Shown piece by piece: positions 14,946 through 23,324 of a stretch of DNA of 33,782 nt. How positions within the stretch are numbered: position 1 is the stretch's first letter; each line of letters starts with the position of its first letter. The DNA is from an uncultured Brevibacterium sp. (GTDB taxonomy: Bacteria; Actinomycetota; Actinomycetes; Actinomycetales; Brevibacteriaceae). A program made the position numbers and the translations under genes. The stretch is taken from the NCBI GenBank assembly GCA_943914815.1, contig CALUDL010000011.1:1-33782 (forward strand), given 5' to 3'. The notes under the pieces are model-generated. The model had not been told where the DNA came from. It was given only the letters and a program-made list of their open reading frames with translations, and did no database searches.

Positions 14946-15737
14946 ATGTTCGTAAAGAAGACTGTGACCCTGGCGCTATGCACGGGCGGTGTTCTCGCCG
15001 CCCTCACCGCATACCCTGCGGTTTCGGACGAACAGCACAATCTTCAACCACCGGTAGTTCGGACCCCGTCCCCAGCTACCAGCGACAGCCCTTCTCAAAG
15101 CACGCACCTTGAAGCACCTCGGGTGAGCCTGGGAACGGACCGTGTCACCCAGGGACTCATCCCGGGCGTTGGCCCCGACACCATGGCCCAGCTTCCCTCT
15201 GACGCACGCCAAGTGTTGGTCGCGTCCTCGCCTCGGCCCGCCGATACCGCGTCGACCCTCACCATGTACGAATACCGCGACAGCGAGTGGCAGCAGGTCA
15301 AGACCTTTGCGTCCCACAACGGGCGATCCGGATGGCGAGAGAACCGTACCGAAGGTGATGAAACCACCCCGGCTGGCGTGTTTTCCCTCTCTGATGCGGG
15401 CGGAACCCTGAAGGACCCCGGTTCTAAACTGCCGTATTCGCAAGATGTGAATCTGTCTGCAACCGCACAAAACGTGTACGGGCCAGACTACGCCCAGGTT
15501 TTTGACTACGTCATCGCAATCGACTTCAACCGCGTGACAGGCACCCCGCCCACCGACACCGAACGTCCTCAGGGCCGCAAAATCGGTGGGGGTATCTGGT
15601 TGCACGTGGACCACGGAAAAGGCACCAACGGGTGTGTGACTGTGCAAAAGGATGGAATGGCCTGGCTGTTGCGCAACCTTAACCCGGACAAGAACCCCCA
15701 TATCATCATGGGCGACCAGGCGTTCATCTCCCAGTGA
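14946..15737 (+). CDS. Secreted L,D-transpeptidase (YkuD-type catalytic domain)
   Basis: 263 residues. Residues 1-27 form a signal peptide (KK, then a hydrophobic core ending TAYPAVS), and residues 30-60 are a Pro/Ser/Thr linker. The catalytic domain shows T-P-A-G-V-F-S-L near 141-148 and the active-site region GGIWLHVDHGKGTNGCVTV, with His220 and the nucleophile Cys230. The motif is the H-x-x-x-G-x-x-T-x-G-C-V form found in many actinobacterial members, rather than the classical SHGCxR. Enzymes of this fold cross-link peptidoglycan stems (3-3 links) outside the membrane; the exact reaction is inferred. The stop overlaps the GTG of the next gene (GTGA). Confidence 0.82.
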   Translation: MFVKKTVTLALCTGGVLAALTAYPAVSDEQHNLQPPVVRTPSPATSDSPSQSTHLEAPRVSLGTDRVTQGLIPGVGPDTMAQLPSDARQVLVASSPRPADTASTLTMYEYRDSEWQQVKTFASHNGRSGWRENRTEGDETTPAGVFSLSDAGGTLKDPGSKLPYSQDVNLSATAQNVYGPDYAQVFDYVIAIDFNRVTGTPPTDTERPQGRKIGGGIWLHVDHGKGTNGCVTVQKDGMAWLLRNLNPDKNPHIIMGDQAFISQ

Positions 15738-16510
15738 GTTCAGCCAAACCAAACACCGAACTCTGGACGGCCCTCCCCCAGCACCGGGCACTGCCTGCCA
15801 CCTCGGGGGAACCCGATCTAGTTGAACTCTATGACTCCTACATGCCGGCCGACGGTGTGCGCGTGCAGTCGAACATGGTCATCAGTGTCGACGGTGCGGT
15901 CGCAGGAGCCGATGGACTGTCCCGTTCCGTCTCCACTCCCGCTGACATGCGGGTCTTTTCCGTTGTCCGGTCCCTCGCCGACGCCGTAGTGGTAGGCGCG
16001 CAGACCGTACGCTCCGAACGTCTCACGCGCATGTCCCCCAAACCAACGCACGCGGACCAGCGTCGTACACGCGGGCAAGCTGATGTGCCCACCATGGTGA
16101 TTGTGACGTCCAGCGGGGACCTTCCGTGGGATCGCATCAATGCGCGTGGCACGTCACCTGTTTGGGTGGCCACGAACACTTCAGACCCGCAGGTTCTTGC
16201 TCAGTTGCGTCGCCACGCTGACGAAGTTCTCACTGGTGTTGTGAGCCCGCAGGCGGTGAAAGACGCCCTCGTTGTCCGAGGTCTGCGCCGCATTGTGTGC
16301 GAAGGTGGTCCCAGCGTGTTAACTCAATGGATGGATGCCGGGCTCATTGACGAAATGTGCCTCACGGTTTCGCCTCAATTGCTCGGTGCTCCGGGGGCGC
16401 CGCGGTTGTTCGGTGAGGGTATTGCGACTGCGCGCGATGTGGAGGTTTTGAGCCTGGTCACCGATGGGCAGTCCATGATGTACCGGCTCAAGGTGTGTGG
16501 CGTCCTTTAG
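15734..16510 (+). CDS. RibD C-terminal-domain (pyrimidine reductase-like) protein
   Basis: 258 residues from GTG 15734, which overlaps the stop of the L,D-transpeptidase gene. The DHFR-like RibD reductase domain is recognisable from VRVQSNMVISVDGAVAGADGLS, ADAVVVGAQTVRSERL (nucleotide-binding Gly), and the late RRIVCEGGPSVLTQWMDAGLIDEM. There is no deaminase domain. It corresponds to the M. tuberculosis Rv2671 type, reported to reduce dihydrofolate as well as resemble RibD, so whether it acts in riboflavin or folate metabolism is open. It would use NADPH in the cytoplasm. The pairing with a cell-wall enzyme appears to be operonic only. Confidence 0.82.
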   Translation: MSSAKPNTELWTALPQHRALPATSGEPDLVELYDSYMPADGVRVQSNMVISVDGAVAGADGLSRSVSTPADMRVFSVVRSLADAVVVGAQTVRSERLTRMSPKPTHADQRRTRGQADVPTMVIVTSSGDLPWDRINARGTSPVWVATNTSDPQVLAQLRRHADEVLTGVVSPQAVKDALVVRGLRRIVCEGGPSVLTQWMDAGLIDEMCLTVSPQLLGAPGAPRLFGEGIATARDVEVLSLVTDGQSMMYRLKVCGVL

Positions 16511-16528
16511 TTATTGAGGATGCTCCCT

Positions 16529-17722
16529 TTAGTCGTTGAGCAACCGGGTCATCCAGTTAGCGACGTCGTCGTTCCACTGCACGGGGTCCACGTTCCATTC
16601 TTTTGTGTGACGCGCTTTGCTCCACGGTGGCATGGTCACCAGGTCGTTGCGCACAGCAGCCAAGGCGCGTGACGGCCCAACCGGCACGAATTCGTCGTCA
16701 TCGGAGTGGATCAAAAGTACGGGCACGGCCAGTTCTGCCGCCCTGCGTACCCAGTCCATCCGGTCAAGGTCAAGCGGGGTTTCCAAACCGGTAAACGGAC
16801 GCGCCCACGGGCGAGTGATCATGTCCAAGGTCAAACGCGCAACCGGCGTGGGCAAGAAATTCTTGCGGGCCTGGTGATCTAAAACGTTGTACCAATCGAC
16901 AACCGGGCCGTCCAAAACCATGCCTTTCACGCGGTCGATGTGACGACCTCGGGACGCAGCCTGGAAGACAATCGCACCGCCCATTGACCATCCGAACAGC
17001 ACCACGTTCTTAGCGCCGTTGGCCAGCGCCCAGTCGATCGCAACATCCACGTCGAGCCATTCGGTGTCCCCCAGGCCGTAGCGGGACGTGCTTTCGCGGG
17101 GCACCTCGGTGTCGTTGCGGTACGCAATCGCTAAAGAAGGCACGCCGAGGTCGTTCAGGACGCCCGCCGCCCGCAGGCCTTCCGCGCGGGTACCTGCACG
17201 GCCGTGGACCAGGATCGCCCACGTGTCCGACGGGTTGGGATCAGTTGTGGGAAGGAACCACGCGGGCAGTTCACCTGCGTCGGATCGGAGTGTGATGTCT
17301 TGGTATGGAAGTCCTGTTGAGCTGGGGTGCGGGTAGACGACCCCGGTGATTCTGCCCCAACGGGCGGTGCGTAGGTCACCTCGGGTGACTGAGATGACTT
17401 CGCGCGACACAGTTTGGGAAACCGGGTCATATTCAATGATGTCGCCGATCTGAGCGTGGCCCTGACCGGAGTTGAAAAACAGGCCATATGTCCCGTTGAC
17501 CAGTGCATCTTCGTCTGCACTCAAGTGCACAATCATGTTGTCGTCGAAACCTTCGACGTGCAAGATCTCAACATCTTCTGGAGCTGTTTCTGGGACAATC
17601 AGGCGGCGGGCAAAATACACTGCCAACCCTGAGGACGCGGCCGAAACGAGCAAGCTCGCTCCAACACCAATCCCGATTCCAGTCAGGGCGTACCGCCAAC
17701 CGCGTGGCACGTGCGATGTCAT
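16529..17722 (-). CDS. Membrane-anchored alpha/beta hydrolase
   Basis: 397 residues from the ATG at 17722-17720, which follows a strong AAGGAGG; an upstream in-frame ATG at 17749 would place that ribosome binding site inside the gene and is rejected. Residues 9-35 form one hydrophobic anchor (ALTGIGIGVGASLLVSAASSGLAVY), followed by a ~120-residue domain of its own. The hydrolase core has ILVHGRAGTRAEG (oxyanion region), the nucleophile elbow GWSMGG, the acid in LLIHSDDDEFVP and the histidine in KARHTKEW. The triad is complete. The substrate is unknown. The gene converges on the RibD-like gene with an 18-bp gap and is divergent from msrB. The equivalent M. tuberculosis position carries another predicted hydrolase. 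Confidence 0.82.
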   Translation of the reverse strand: MTSHVPRGWRYALTGIGIGVGASLLVSAASSGLAVYFARRLIVPETAPEDVEILHVEGFDDNMIVHLSADEDALVNGTYGLFFNSGQGHAQIGDIIEYDPVSQTVSREVISVTRGDLRTARWGRITGVVYPHPSSTGLPYQDITLRSDAGELPAWFLPTTDPNPSDTWAILVHGRAGTRAEGLRAAGVLNDLGVPSLAIAYRNDTEVPRESTSRYGLGDTEWLDVDVAIDWALANGAKNVVLFGWSMGGAIVFQAASRGRHIDRVKGMVLDGPVVDWYNVLDHQARKNFLPTPVARLTLDMITRPWARPFTGLETPLDLDRMDWVRRAAELAVPVLLIHSDDDEFVPVGPSRALAAVRNDLVTMPPWSKARHTKEWNVDPVQWNDDVANWMTRLLND

Positions 17723-17768
17723 AAGAACCTCCTTGTCAATCCTAAACATGTCACGCCCAACCAGAAAG

Positions 17769-17787
17769 ACATAAAGTTCACATAAAG
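17769..17787 (+). repeat. 8-bp direct repeat ACATAAAG in the hydrolase/msrB intergenic region
   Basis: ACATAAAG at 17769-17776 and again at 17780-17787, spaced by TTC, within the 84-bp divergent intergenic region. The 11-bp period is about one helical turn, as expected for a regulator binding direct repeats. It also supplies a TAAAGT hexamer that could serve as an msrB -10 box. No regulator can be named. Confidence 0.35.
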
Positions 17788-17806
17788 GGGATAAAGGAGG
17801 AAAAAC

Positions 17807-18223
17807 ATGGAACGTTCAGAAGCAGGACGCTCGGAAGCTGAGCGTTCGGAAGCCGAGTGGCGGGAAATCTTAAGCCCAGAAGAGTTTTATGTTCTGCGCC
17901 AAGCCGGAACCGAACGGCCACACACGGGTAAGTATGTGAATGAAACGCGCTCTGGCACCTATTCGTGTCGCGCATGCGGGGCTGCGCTCTTCAGTTCAGA
18001 AACCAAGTTTGACGCGATGTGTGGCTGGCCCGCGTTCTTCGCCCCGCTGGCAGAAGACCGAGTGCGCTACATTCGCGATACGTCCCTAGGCATGGAACGC
18101 GTGGAAGTGCGATGTACGGCATGTGACTCCCACTTGGGCCACGTGTTCTACGGCGAAGGGTTTAATACACCCACAGACGCCCGCTATTGCATCAACTCGG
18201 TGTGCCTGACACTCGAGGATTAA
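17807..18223 (+). CDS. msrB: Peptide-methionine (R)-S-oxide reductase MsrB
   Basis: 138 residues; reduces the R epimer of oxidised methionine in proteins. The structural zinc site is C54-x-x-C57 and C103-x-x-C106. CGWPAF gives the candidate resolving Cys72, and RYCINSV the catalytic Cys128. An extra Cys133 follows in S-V-C-L, where Ser or Ala is usual. The start is set by AAAGGAGG seven bases upstream and yields an unusual ~17-residue N-terminal extension made of three RSEAE/G repeats. The end of the gene, including codons just before the catalytic Cys, pairs perfectly with the 3' flank (separate entry). The gene converges on hemQ. Confidence 0.95.
   Translation: MERSEAGRSEAERSEAEWREILSPEEFYVLRQAGTERPHTGKYVNETRSGTYSCRACGAALFSSETKFDAMCGWPAFFAPLAEDRVRYIRDTSLGMERVEVRCTACDSHLGHVFYGEGFNTPTDARYCINSVCLTLED
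17813..17857 (+). repeat. Three tandem 15-nt units in the msrB 5' end
   Basis: Units at 17813-17827, 17828-17842 and 17843-17857 encode [10 protein letters not shown] and RSEAE. The period is exactly five codons, so copy-number change would keep the frame. This charged extension precedes the conserved MsrB fold and is probably dispensable for catalysis. Confidence 0.8.
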
Positions 18224-18241
18224 GCGGGCGTCTGTGGGTGT
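18167..18241 (+). repeat. Perfect 19-bp inverted repeat spanning the msrB 3' end
   Basis: ACACCCACAGACGCCCGCT (18167-18185, inside msrB) is the exact reverse complement of 18223-18241, which starts at the last base of the msrB TAA. The loop is 37 nt and contains the catalytic-Cys codon. No T-run follows, so it is not a standard intrinsic terminator. It could stabilise the mRNA 3' end or end transcription from either convergent gene, or it may be a recent inverted duplication. Confidence 0.8.
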
Positions 18242-18273
18242 GTGGCTAAAGGCCTGGACGGCTTAAGGCGTGT

Positions 18274-18978
18274 TTAGCGCCAGCCTGAAATGATGTCGAC
18301 CAGTTCCTTACGAGGCCCAGTAAAGAACGGAATCTCCTTACGCACGTGCATCCGCGCTTCGGTGTTCCGCAAGTCGCGCATCAAGTCAACGATGCGCTCA
18401 AGGTGCTGGGCTTCAAACGCGAGCAACCATTCGTAGTCTCCCAAGGCAAAGCCTGACACGGTGTTGGCTTTGATGTCCTTGTACCCTGATGCGGCCTTGC
18501 CGTGGTCGTGGAGCATCTTGCCGCGTTCGCGTGGTTCCAGCAGGTACCACTCGTACGAGCGGACGAACGGGTACACGCACAGGTATTCGCCTGGGTCGTC
18601 GTCGGTGAGGAACGCAGGAACGTGCGAACGGTTAAATTCGGCTGGGCGGTGGATACCCACAACTGACCACACGGGTTCAAGAACCGATCCCAGCGCGGAG
18701 GTTCGGATCGCCGCGTACACCTTCTGCAGGTCTTCTACTGTTGGTGCGTGGTACCAGAACATGATGTCAGCGTCAGCCCGGAATACCGATACGTCGTAGA
18801 TTCCGCGCATCACCACGTTGTCGATGTGAGCAATGGCTTCTGTGAGTTCCTTGGCCAAATCTTCACGGTTTAAGTCGCCCAAGTCATCTGCGACACGGAA
18901 CACCGAATATGACAAGTAACGGATCTGCTGGTTGAGTTCTTCAGCTTCTTGCCTCGAGGGCGCTTCATAGTCTTTCAT
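18274..18978 (-). CDS. hemQ: Coproheme decarboxylase (HemQ/ChdC)
   Basis: 234 residues of the chlorite-dismutase-like family. The enzyme decarboxylates Fe-coproporphyrin III to protoheme, the last step of the coproporphyrin-dependent pathway. The family regions FWYHAPTVEDLQKVYAAIRTS, YPFVRSYEWYLLEPRERGKML (with the catalytic Tyr region) and HDHGKAASGY (heme-ligand histidine region) are present. So is the C-terminal FALGDYEWLLAFEAQHLERIVDLMRDLR. The ATG (18978-18976) has AAAGGA upstream and overlaps the cgoX stop (ATGA), making it the last gene of hemE-cgoX-hemQ. Length is normal. Confidence 0.95.
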   Translation of the reverse strand: MKDYEAPSRQEAEELNQQIRYLSYSVFRVADDLGDLNREDLAKELTEAIAHIDNVVMRGIYDVSVFRADADIMFWYHAPTVEDLQKVYAAIRTSALGSVLEPVWSVVGIHRPAEFNRSHVPAFLTDDDPGEYLCVYPFVRSYEWYLLEPRERGKMLHDHGKAASGYKDIKANTVSGFALGDYEWLLAFEAQHLERIVDLMRDLRNTEARMHVRKEIPFFTGPRKELVDIISGWR

Positions 18979-20384
18979 GATGTCCTTTCTGTTATGAGAC
19001 GCTGTGCTTCATGCCGGGCACGATTGATACAGGCTGGGATACCGACGCCTTCGAACGCGTTACCCACAAGCCCCAACGTGGGAATTGTGCTTACAACTGA
19101 ATCTACTCGTGAAACCATGTCTGCATGTCCAGGTTGATACTGTGGCAACGCCCCCATGTGGCGCCACACTTCAGTGTGTAGCACCCGGTCGCTGCGCCCA
19201 GTAATCGACATCCAATCAGCCACCGACTTGTGGGCGAGCTCTTCATCTGTGTGCGTCGCTAGTTCCGTACTGCGATACCGGCCAACACTCATGCGCACAA
19301 CAGCCGTTCCTTCTGGAATACGCGCCTGCAACCACGGCCATTTGTTCGACGCGAACGTGGAAGCCTTAATAAATGTGGGCTCCTTAGGCGGAATCAAAAA
19401 GCCCGAACCGTTAAGCTCTGTCGCACACTCAACAACAGCCGTGACCACGGCCGAATCCGCTGTCTCCACCTGCGCAAGCGACTGCCCAACACCAGACAGT
19501 TCAGAATTACCCAGGTCCTCACCCAAGGACCCCAGCAACCGCCCGGCAACAGGGGCAGGTGTCGCTATCAACACACGGTCTGCCACCTCGGCGCGTTCCC
19601 CCTGCAGACCACTCACCGTGAGTGAATAACCAGACCGCACACGGCTCACCGTCTCCCCCAGCCGGAACGTCACGCCCAGTTCGCGGCAACGCTCATACAG
19701 GGCACGCGCCAAGCCGTTCATGCCACCGTCCAGGCTCACGAACACGGGACGGGCGGTGGTGCCAGGAATGTTCGCACCCTGAGTCACCCGCCGGGACGCC
19801 AGGATCTGATCCACCGCATCCAAGACCGAGGTGTTCTCCCGTGCCACTTCAAGCAAAGCTGGCAGGGTGGACCGTAACGACAAGTGGTACGCCGACCCTG
19901 CATACACCCCGGCAAGGAGGGGGTCCACCAGAGTGTCAACGACCTCGGCCCCCAAACGCTGGGCAATGAACTCTCCCACAGACGGGTCGTCGTGCGGCTC
20001 GGCCAGCTGCTCCTGTTGTAGACGCTCAATGCCAGCTGAGCTGAGCACGTCGCTCACATCCGTGTGGCGGCCGGGCACGCCCATTAACGTGCCTGCCGGG
20101 ATCTTTGTCAGCTGACCGTTCACAAGGAGCTGCGACTTGTGTTCTGTTGACGGGTACTGAGGTTCAAGCCCCAGTTGTTGCATGAGTTCTCGGGTCTGGG
20201 GGCGGGCGTACAGGCTGGCCTCAGCACCCACATCGCCGTGGCCGTAACCGCCAAGATCAGAGCCCACGAGGCTTCCACCTACCCGGTCACTCGCCTCATA
20301 CACGGTCACCTGTTCACCGGCTTGAGCGAACTCAAACGCGGCGGTCAGACCGGAAATGCCTGCGCCAATAACGGCTGTGGTCAC
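18975..20384 (-). CDS. hemY: Coproporphyrinogen III oxidase, FAD-dependent (HemY/CgoX)
   Basis: 469 residues from GTG 20384. The N-terminus is an FAD-binding Rossmann motif (VIGAGISGLTAAFEFAQAG, then the acidic end of strand 2 in VYEASDRVGG). The body contains the HemG/HemY family region VDTLVDPLLAGVYAGSAYHLSLRSTLPAL, and the C-terminus has GLVGNAFEGVGIPACINRAR, closing the FAD site. With HemQ next to it, the substrate in this organism should be coproporphyrinogen III rather than protoporphyrinogen. It oxidises by six electrons using O2. Stop/start overlaps with hemE and hemQ indicate coupled translation. Also called cgoX. Confidence 0.93.
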   Translation of the reverse strand: MTTAVIGAGISGLTAAFEFAQAGEQVTVYEASDRVGGSLVGSDLGGYGHGDVGAEASLYARPQTRELMQQLGLEPQYPSTEHKSQLLVNGQLTKIPAGTLMGVPGRHTDVSDVLSSAGIERLQQEQLAEPHDDPSVGEFIAQRLGAEVVDTLVDPLLAGVYAGSAYHLSLRSTLPALLEVARENTSVLDAVDQILASRRVTQGANIPGTTARPVFVSLDGGMNGLARALYERCRELGVTFRLGETVSRVRSGYSLTVSGLQGERAEVADRVLIATPAPVAGRLLGSLGEDLGNSELSGVGQSLAQVETADSAVVTAVVECATELNGSGFLIPPKEPTFIKASTFASNKWPWLQARIPEGTAVVRMSVGRYRSTELATHTDEELAHKSVADWMSITGRSDRVLHTEVWRHMGALPQYQPGHADMVSRVDSVVSTIPTLGLVGNAFEGVGIPACINRARHEAQRLITERTS

Positions 20385-21427
20385 GCGAACTCACCTGATG
20401 CGATGAGTCGGGACGACACCGTGTGGACTTCCTCCACAATGCGCGTAAGAACAGTTGGGTCAGAGGTTGGGAGCACCCCGTGACCCAGATTAAAAATGTG
20501 GCCACCGTGACGCAGACCCGCCCGCACAATGTCTTCGATCCTGGGAGCAATCACGTCCCACGGGGCAAACACCAAAGCCGGGTCCAGGTTCCCCTGAAGC
20601 GCCTGGCCAGGTTGGACGCGATTCGAGGCGTCATCCAGATCCACCCGGAAGTCAACACCCATGACCGAGGACCCAGCCGTGGACATCGAGCCCAGCAGCT
20701 CCCCGGTGGTGACCCCAAAGTGGATGGACGGGACATTGTTGTGGGCAAGCGCATCAAACACGGTGCGCGAATGAGGGAGGACGTAGCGTTCGTAGTCGAC
20801 GCGGTTCAGGTATCCAGCCCATGAGTCGAACAACTGGAATGCGTGCGCACCTGCGTCAAGTTGAGCCTGGATGAACGTGGCAGACATGTGGGCCAGTTTG
20901 CTCAAGATCGCCGAAAACAGTTCCGGGTCCCCCAGCATCATGGCCTTGGTTTTCTCATGGTTCTTACTGGGGCCACCCTCAATGAGGTAGCTGGCTACCG
21001 TAAACGGCGCACCCGCGAACCCGATCAACGCGGTGTCGTCAGGGAGACCTTCGCGTGTAAGGGTCACCGCCTGAGCGATTGCTTCACACATGTCTGCTGT
21101 GAGGTCTGGGACCCGGGCCAGATCTTCACGTGTGCGCACAGGCTGGGCGAAGACGGGGCCAACGCCGGGCTGGATTTCCACATCCATTCCCGCGATTTTT
21201 AGGGGCACCACAATATCGGAGAAGAAAATAGCGGCGTCCACGCCGTGCCTGCGCACCGGCTGCAACGTGATCTCAGCGGTGAGTTCCGGCATGAGGCACG
21301 CGTCGAGCATCGCAACGCCTTCACGTGCCTTTTTGTATTCCGGAAGCGACCGGCCAGCCTGCCGCATAAACCACACGGGGGTACGTTCAACGGGCTCAGA
21401 CAGTGCAGCACGAGTAAGGGTCACCAT
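20381..21427 (-). CDS. hemE: Uroporphyrinogen decarboxylase
   Basis: 348 residues; converts uroporphyrinogen III to coproporphyrinogen III in the cytoplasm. Conserved motifs are RTPVWFMRQAGRSLPEY at the N-terminus (substrate-carboxylate arginines), AIFFSDIVVPL with the catalytic Asp, GFAGAPFTVASYLIEGG, FDSWAGYL, and the C-terminal IFNLGHGVLP. The annotated ATG is immediately followed by GTG. GAAGG is only one base before the ATG but four before the GTG, so the second codon may be the true start. It is divergent from the DUF3000 gene and is the first gene of the heme operon. Confidence 0.96.
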   Translation of the reverse strand: MVTLTRAALSEPVERTPVWFMRQAGRSLPEYKKAREGVAMLDACLMPELTAEITLQPVRRHGVDAAIFFSDIVVPLKIAGMDVEIQPGVGPVFAQPVRTREDLARVPDLTADMCEAIAQAVTLTREGLPDDTALIGFAGAPFTVASYLIEGGPSKNHEKTKAMMLGDPELFSAILSKLAHMSATFIQAQLDAGAHAFQLFDSWAGYLNRVDYERYVLPHSRTVFDALAHNNVPSIHFGVTTGELLGSMSTAGSSVMGVDFRVDLDDASNRVQPGQALQGNLDPALVFAPWDVIAPRIEDIVRAGLRHGGHIFNLGHGVLPTSDPTVLTRIVEEVHTVSSRLIASGEFA

Positions 21428-21548
21428 GCCTTCATCTTTTCAGACTTGGCCAGCCAACCGCTACACGCTCACTGTTCAATATGCGAAGTCTCACGTAACC
21501 TCCGCGTGGGAACTTCATTCCCCCGCCCACAATACGTACATTGGAAGC

Positions 21549-22160
21549 GTGGTTGCTCCAGTCCCCTTTACCCCAGAGCCTTTTGCGCAGGCCTCAGATG
21601 TGTTGCGCAGATTTTGCTCGTCAGGCGCTACGCCACACATCAGCTTGGATGAAATCCCTGCACCAGGGCGCTTGGCTCCCTGGGCGTTCGCCCTCAACGG
21701 TGACGTCGATGCCTCGGCCGTTCCCCACACACCCAGTTGCGAAGACGAAGTCGCCACCGGCAGGGTTGTCCTCCTCTACGACCCTTCCGCACCTGAGGCG
21801 TGGAATGGGCAGTTCCGGATGGTGACCTATATCCGCGCTGAACTCGAACACGAACTTGGTCAGGAAGCTCTTTTAGGTCCCGTCGCGTGGTCGTGGCTCA
21901 CAGATGCGCTCGAAACCTATGAATGTGACGTGACCGAGGTGGGAGGCACCACAACCCGGGCCCTCAGTGAGTCTTTTGGCACCCTGGCAGCACGGCCCGC
22001 CACGATCGATTTAGAAATGCGCGCGTCCTGGACGCCCGTGGTGAAACAGCCCAAAGAGCTTGAGGCTCACGTGCACGCGTGGGCACACCTCCTGTCCACG
22101 GTGGCCGGAGTTCCCCCGCTTCCGGAAGGAGTATCCGCATTTCCGGGTCGCCTTCGCTAA
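21549..22160 (+). CDS. DUF3000 family protein
   Basis: 203 residues from the GTG at 21549. The conserved actinobacterial core is present: ISLDEIPAPGRLAPWAFALNGDV, ATGRVVLLYDPSAPEAWNGQFRMVTYIRAELEHELG, then WSWLTDALE and a terminal AHLLSTVAGVPPLPEGVSAFPGR. Function is unknown. The start is uncertain. The frame is open upstream to ATG 21426, but relatives begin close to the segment V-P-F-x-P-E-x-F, and no good ribosome binding site precedes the GTG, so a leaderless start is possible. Its end overlaps the start of the RNase D gene, with which it is paired in many Actinobacteria. Confidence 0.85.
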   Translation: MVAPVPFTPEPFAQASDVLRRFCSSGATPHISLDEIPAPGRLAPWAFALNGDVDASAVPHTPSCEDEVATGRVVLLYDPSAPEAWNGQFRMVTYIRAELEHELGQEALLGPVAWSWLTDALETYECDVTEVGGTTTRALSESFGTLAARPATIDLEMRASWTPVVKQPKELEAHVHAWAHLLSTVAGVPPLPEGVSAFPGRLR

Positions 22161-23320
22161 CTCTGCTGTCAGAACCAGAACACGGAGTCCCTCCCGTCAC
22201 CGACTCGCCGGAGGCCCTCCACACTGTTGCTACCCAACTGGCCCACGGACACGGTCCGGTTGGCATCGACACGGAACGCGCCTCGGGTATCAGATACGGC
22301 AACCGGGCATTCCTTGTTCAACTTAAACGCGAAGGCGCGGGGATTGTCCTGATCGACTCAGAGGCGCTCCCCGTCCTGTCGTCCGTCAACGCCGCCCTGC
22401 ACGGGGTCGAATGGATCCTCCATGCAGCAACGCAAGACCTGGGGTGCCTGGCCGAAAAAGGGATGCGCCCCGACGCCCTCTTCGACACCGAACTCGCCGC
22501 GCGCCTGCTCAATTTTGAACGCTTTGGTCTGGCCTCCCTGACAGAAGAGATCATGGGCGTGACCTTGGCAAAAGAACACTCCGCTGTTGACTGGTCTACC
22601 CGGCCACTGCCCCACGAATGGCTCGCCTATGCGTCACTCGACGTTGAAGTTCTGAGCCACTTACGCTCCGAACTCGCTGAACGGTTACACGCGCAAGGCA
22701 AATGGGAGTACGCAAGGCAGGAGTTTGACCACCTGCTGTCGTTTGCCCCTCCTGTCCACGACGAACCCTGGCGGCGAACCCACGGTTTGGGACGGGTCAA
22801 AACCGCCCGAGGTCTGGGCCGCGTCCGCGCCATGTGGGCCCTGCGCGATGACCTGGGTGAAGATCGCGACGTGGCTCCGTCCCGAATTCTTCCCGACCGT
22901 GCGATGATCGCGCTCGCCACGGAGTCGGTGAAGTCGGACAAAGACGTCAAGCGTCAGTTTTCACGCATCACCGCCGAGGACGCAGGCGAGTTCTTCCGCG
23001 TCATCAAAGCAGCCGACCGCCTGCCCGACTCCTTCATGCCTCCGCTGCGGACCGCACCCAGAGTCAAGCGGGCGGATCGGGAGACGTCAAAACAGCGTTT
23101 AGAACACATGAAACCGGCAATTGCTCAGATTGCTGAGGAGTTGGACATGCCACACGATCTGGTGGTGACTCCCCGGTATGTGAAGCGACTCGCGGCACTC
23201 ACAACGATTGGCGACGAAGGTGACATCGCTGATTTCTTGCGGGAACAAGGGGCCAGGCCGTGGCAGATCGAACTGGTGGCAGGGCCGCTCGCCAAGGCTG
23301 CCCACGCTGCGGGTGCGTAG
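22139..23320 (+). CDS. rnd: Ribonuclease D family protein with HRDC domain
   Basis: About 393 residues. The DEDD-type 3'-5' exonuclease domain shows VGIDTERASG (Asp and Glu of motif I), WILHAATQDLGCL (motif II Asp) and LAYASLDVEVL (motif III Tyr and Asp); an HRDC nucleic-acid-binding domain lies at about residues 215-290. Such enzymes trim stable RNA 3' ends. Relatives begin about ten residues before L-L-S-E-P-x-x-G-V-P-P-V. Here no ATG or GTG is in that place, but GGAAGGAG (22124-22131) is followed seven bases later by ATT at 22139. That is chosen as a non-canonical start; the next in-frame option is GTG 22079, deep in DUF3000. It converges on dxs with a 4-bp gap. Confidence 0.85.
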   Translation: MSGSPSLTLLSEPEHGVPPVTDSPEALHTVATQLAHGHGPVGIDTERASGIRYGNRAFLVQLKREGAGIVLIDSEALPVLSSVNAALHGVEWILHAATQDLGCLAEKGMRPDALFDTELAARLLNFERFGLASLTEEIMGVTLAKEHSAVDWSTRPLPHEWLAYASLDVEVLSHLRSELAERLHAQGKWEYARQEFDHLLSFAPPVHDEPWRRTHGLGRVKTARGLGRVRAMWALRDDLGEDRDVAPSRILPDRAMIALATESVKSDKDVKRQFSRITAEDAGEFFRVIKAADRLPDSFMPPLRTAPRVKRADRETSKQRLEHMKPAIAQIAEELDMPHDLVVTPRYVKRLAALTTIGDEGDIADFLREQGARPWQIELVAGPLAKAAHAAGA

Positions 23321-23324
23321 GACG

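Noticed and set aside
16505..16540. Short direct repeat TTTAGTTATTGAG/TTTAGTCGTTGAG at the convergent gene ends
   Set aside because: Two mismatches in 13 bases and both copies sit at stop codons; may be chance.
18222..18275. Region after msrB as an intrinsic terminator
   Set aside because: The stem is strong, but the loop is 37 nt and no T-run follows, so it is recorded as an inverted repeat instead.
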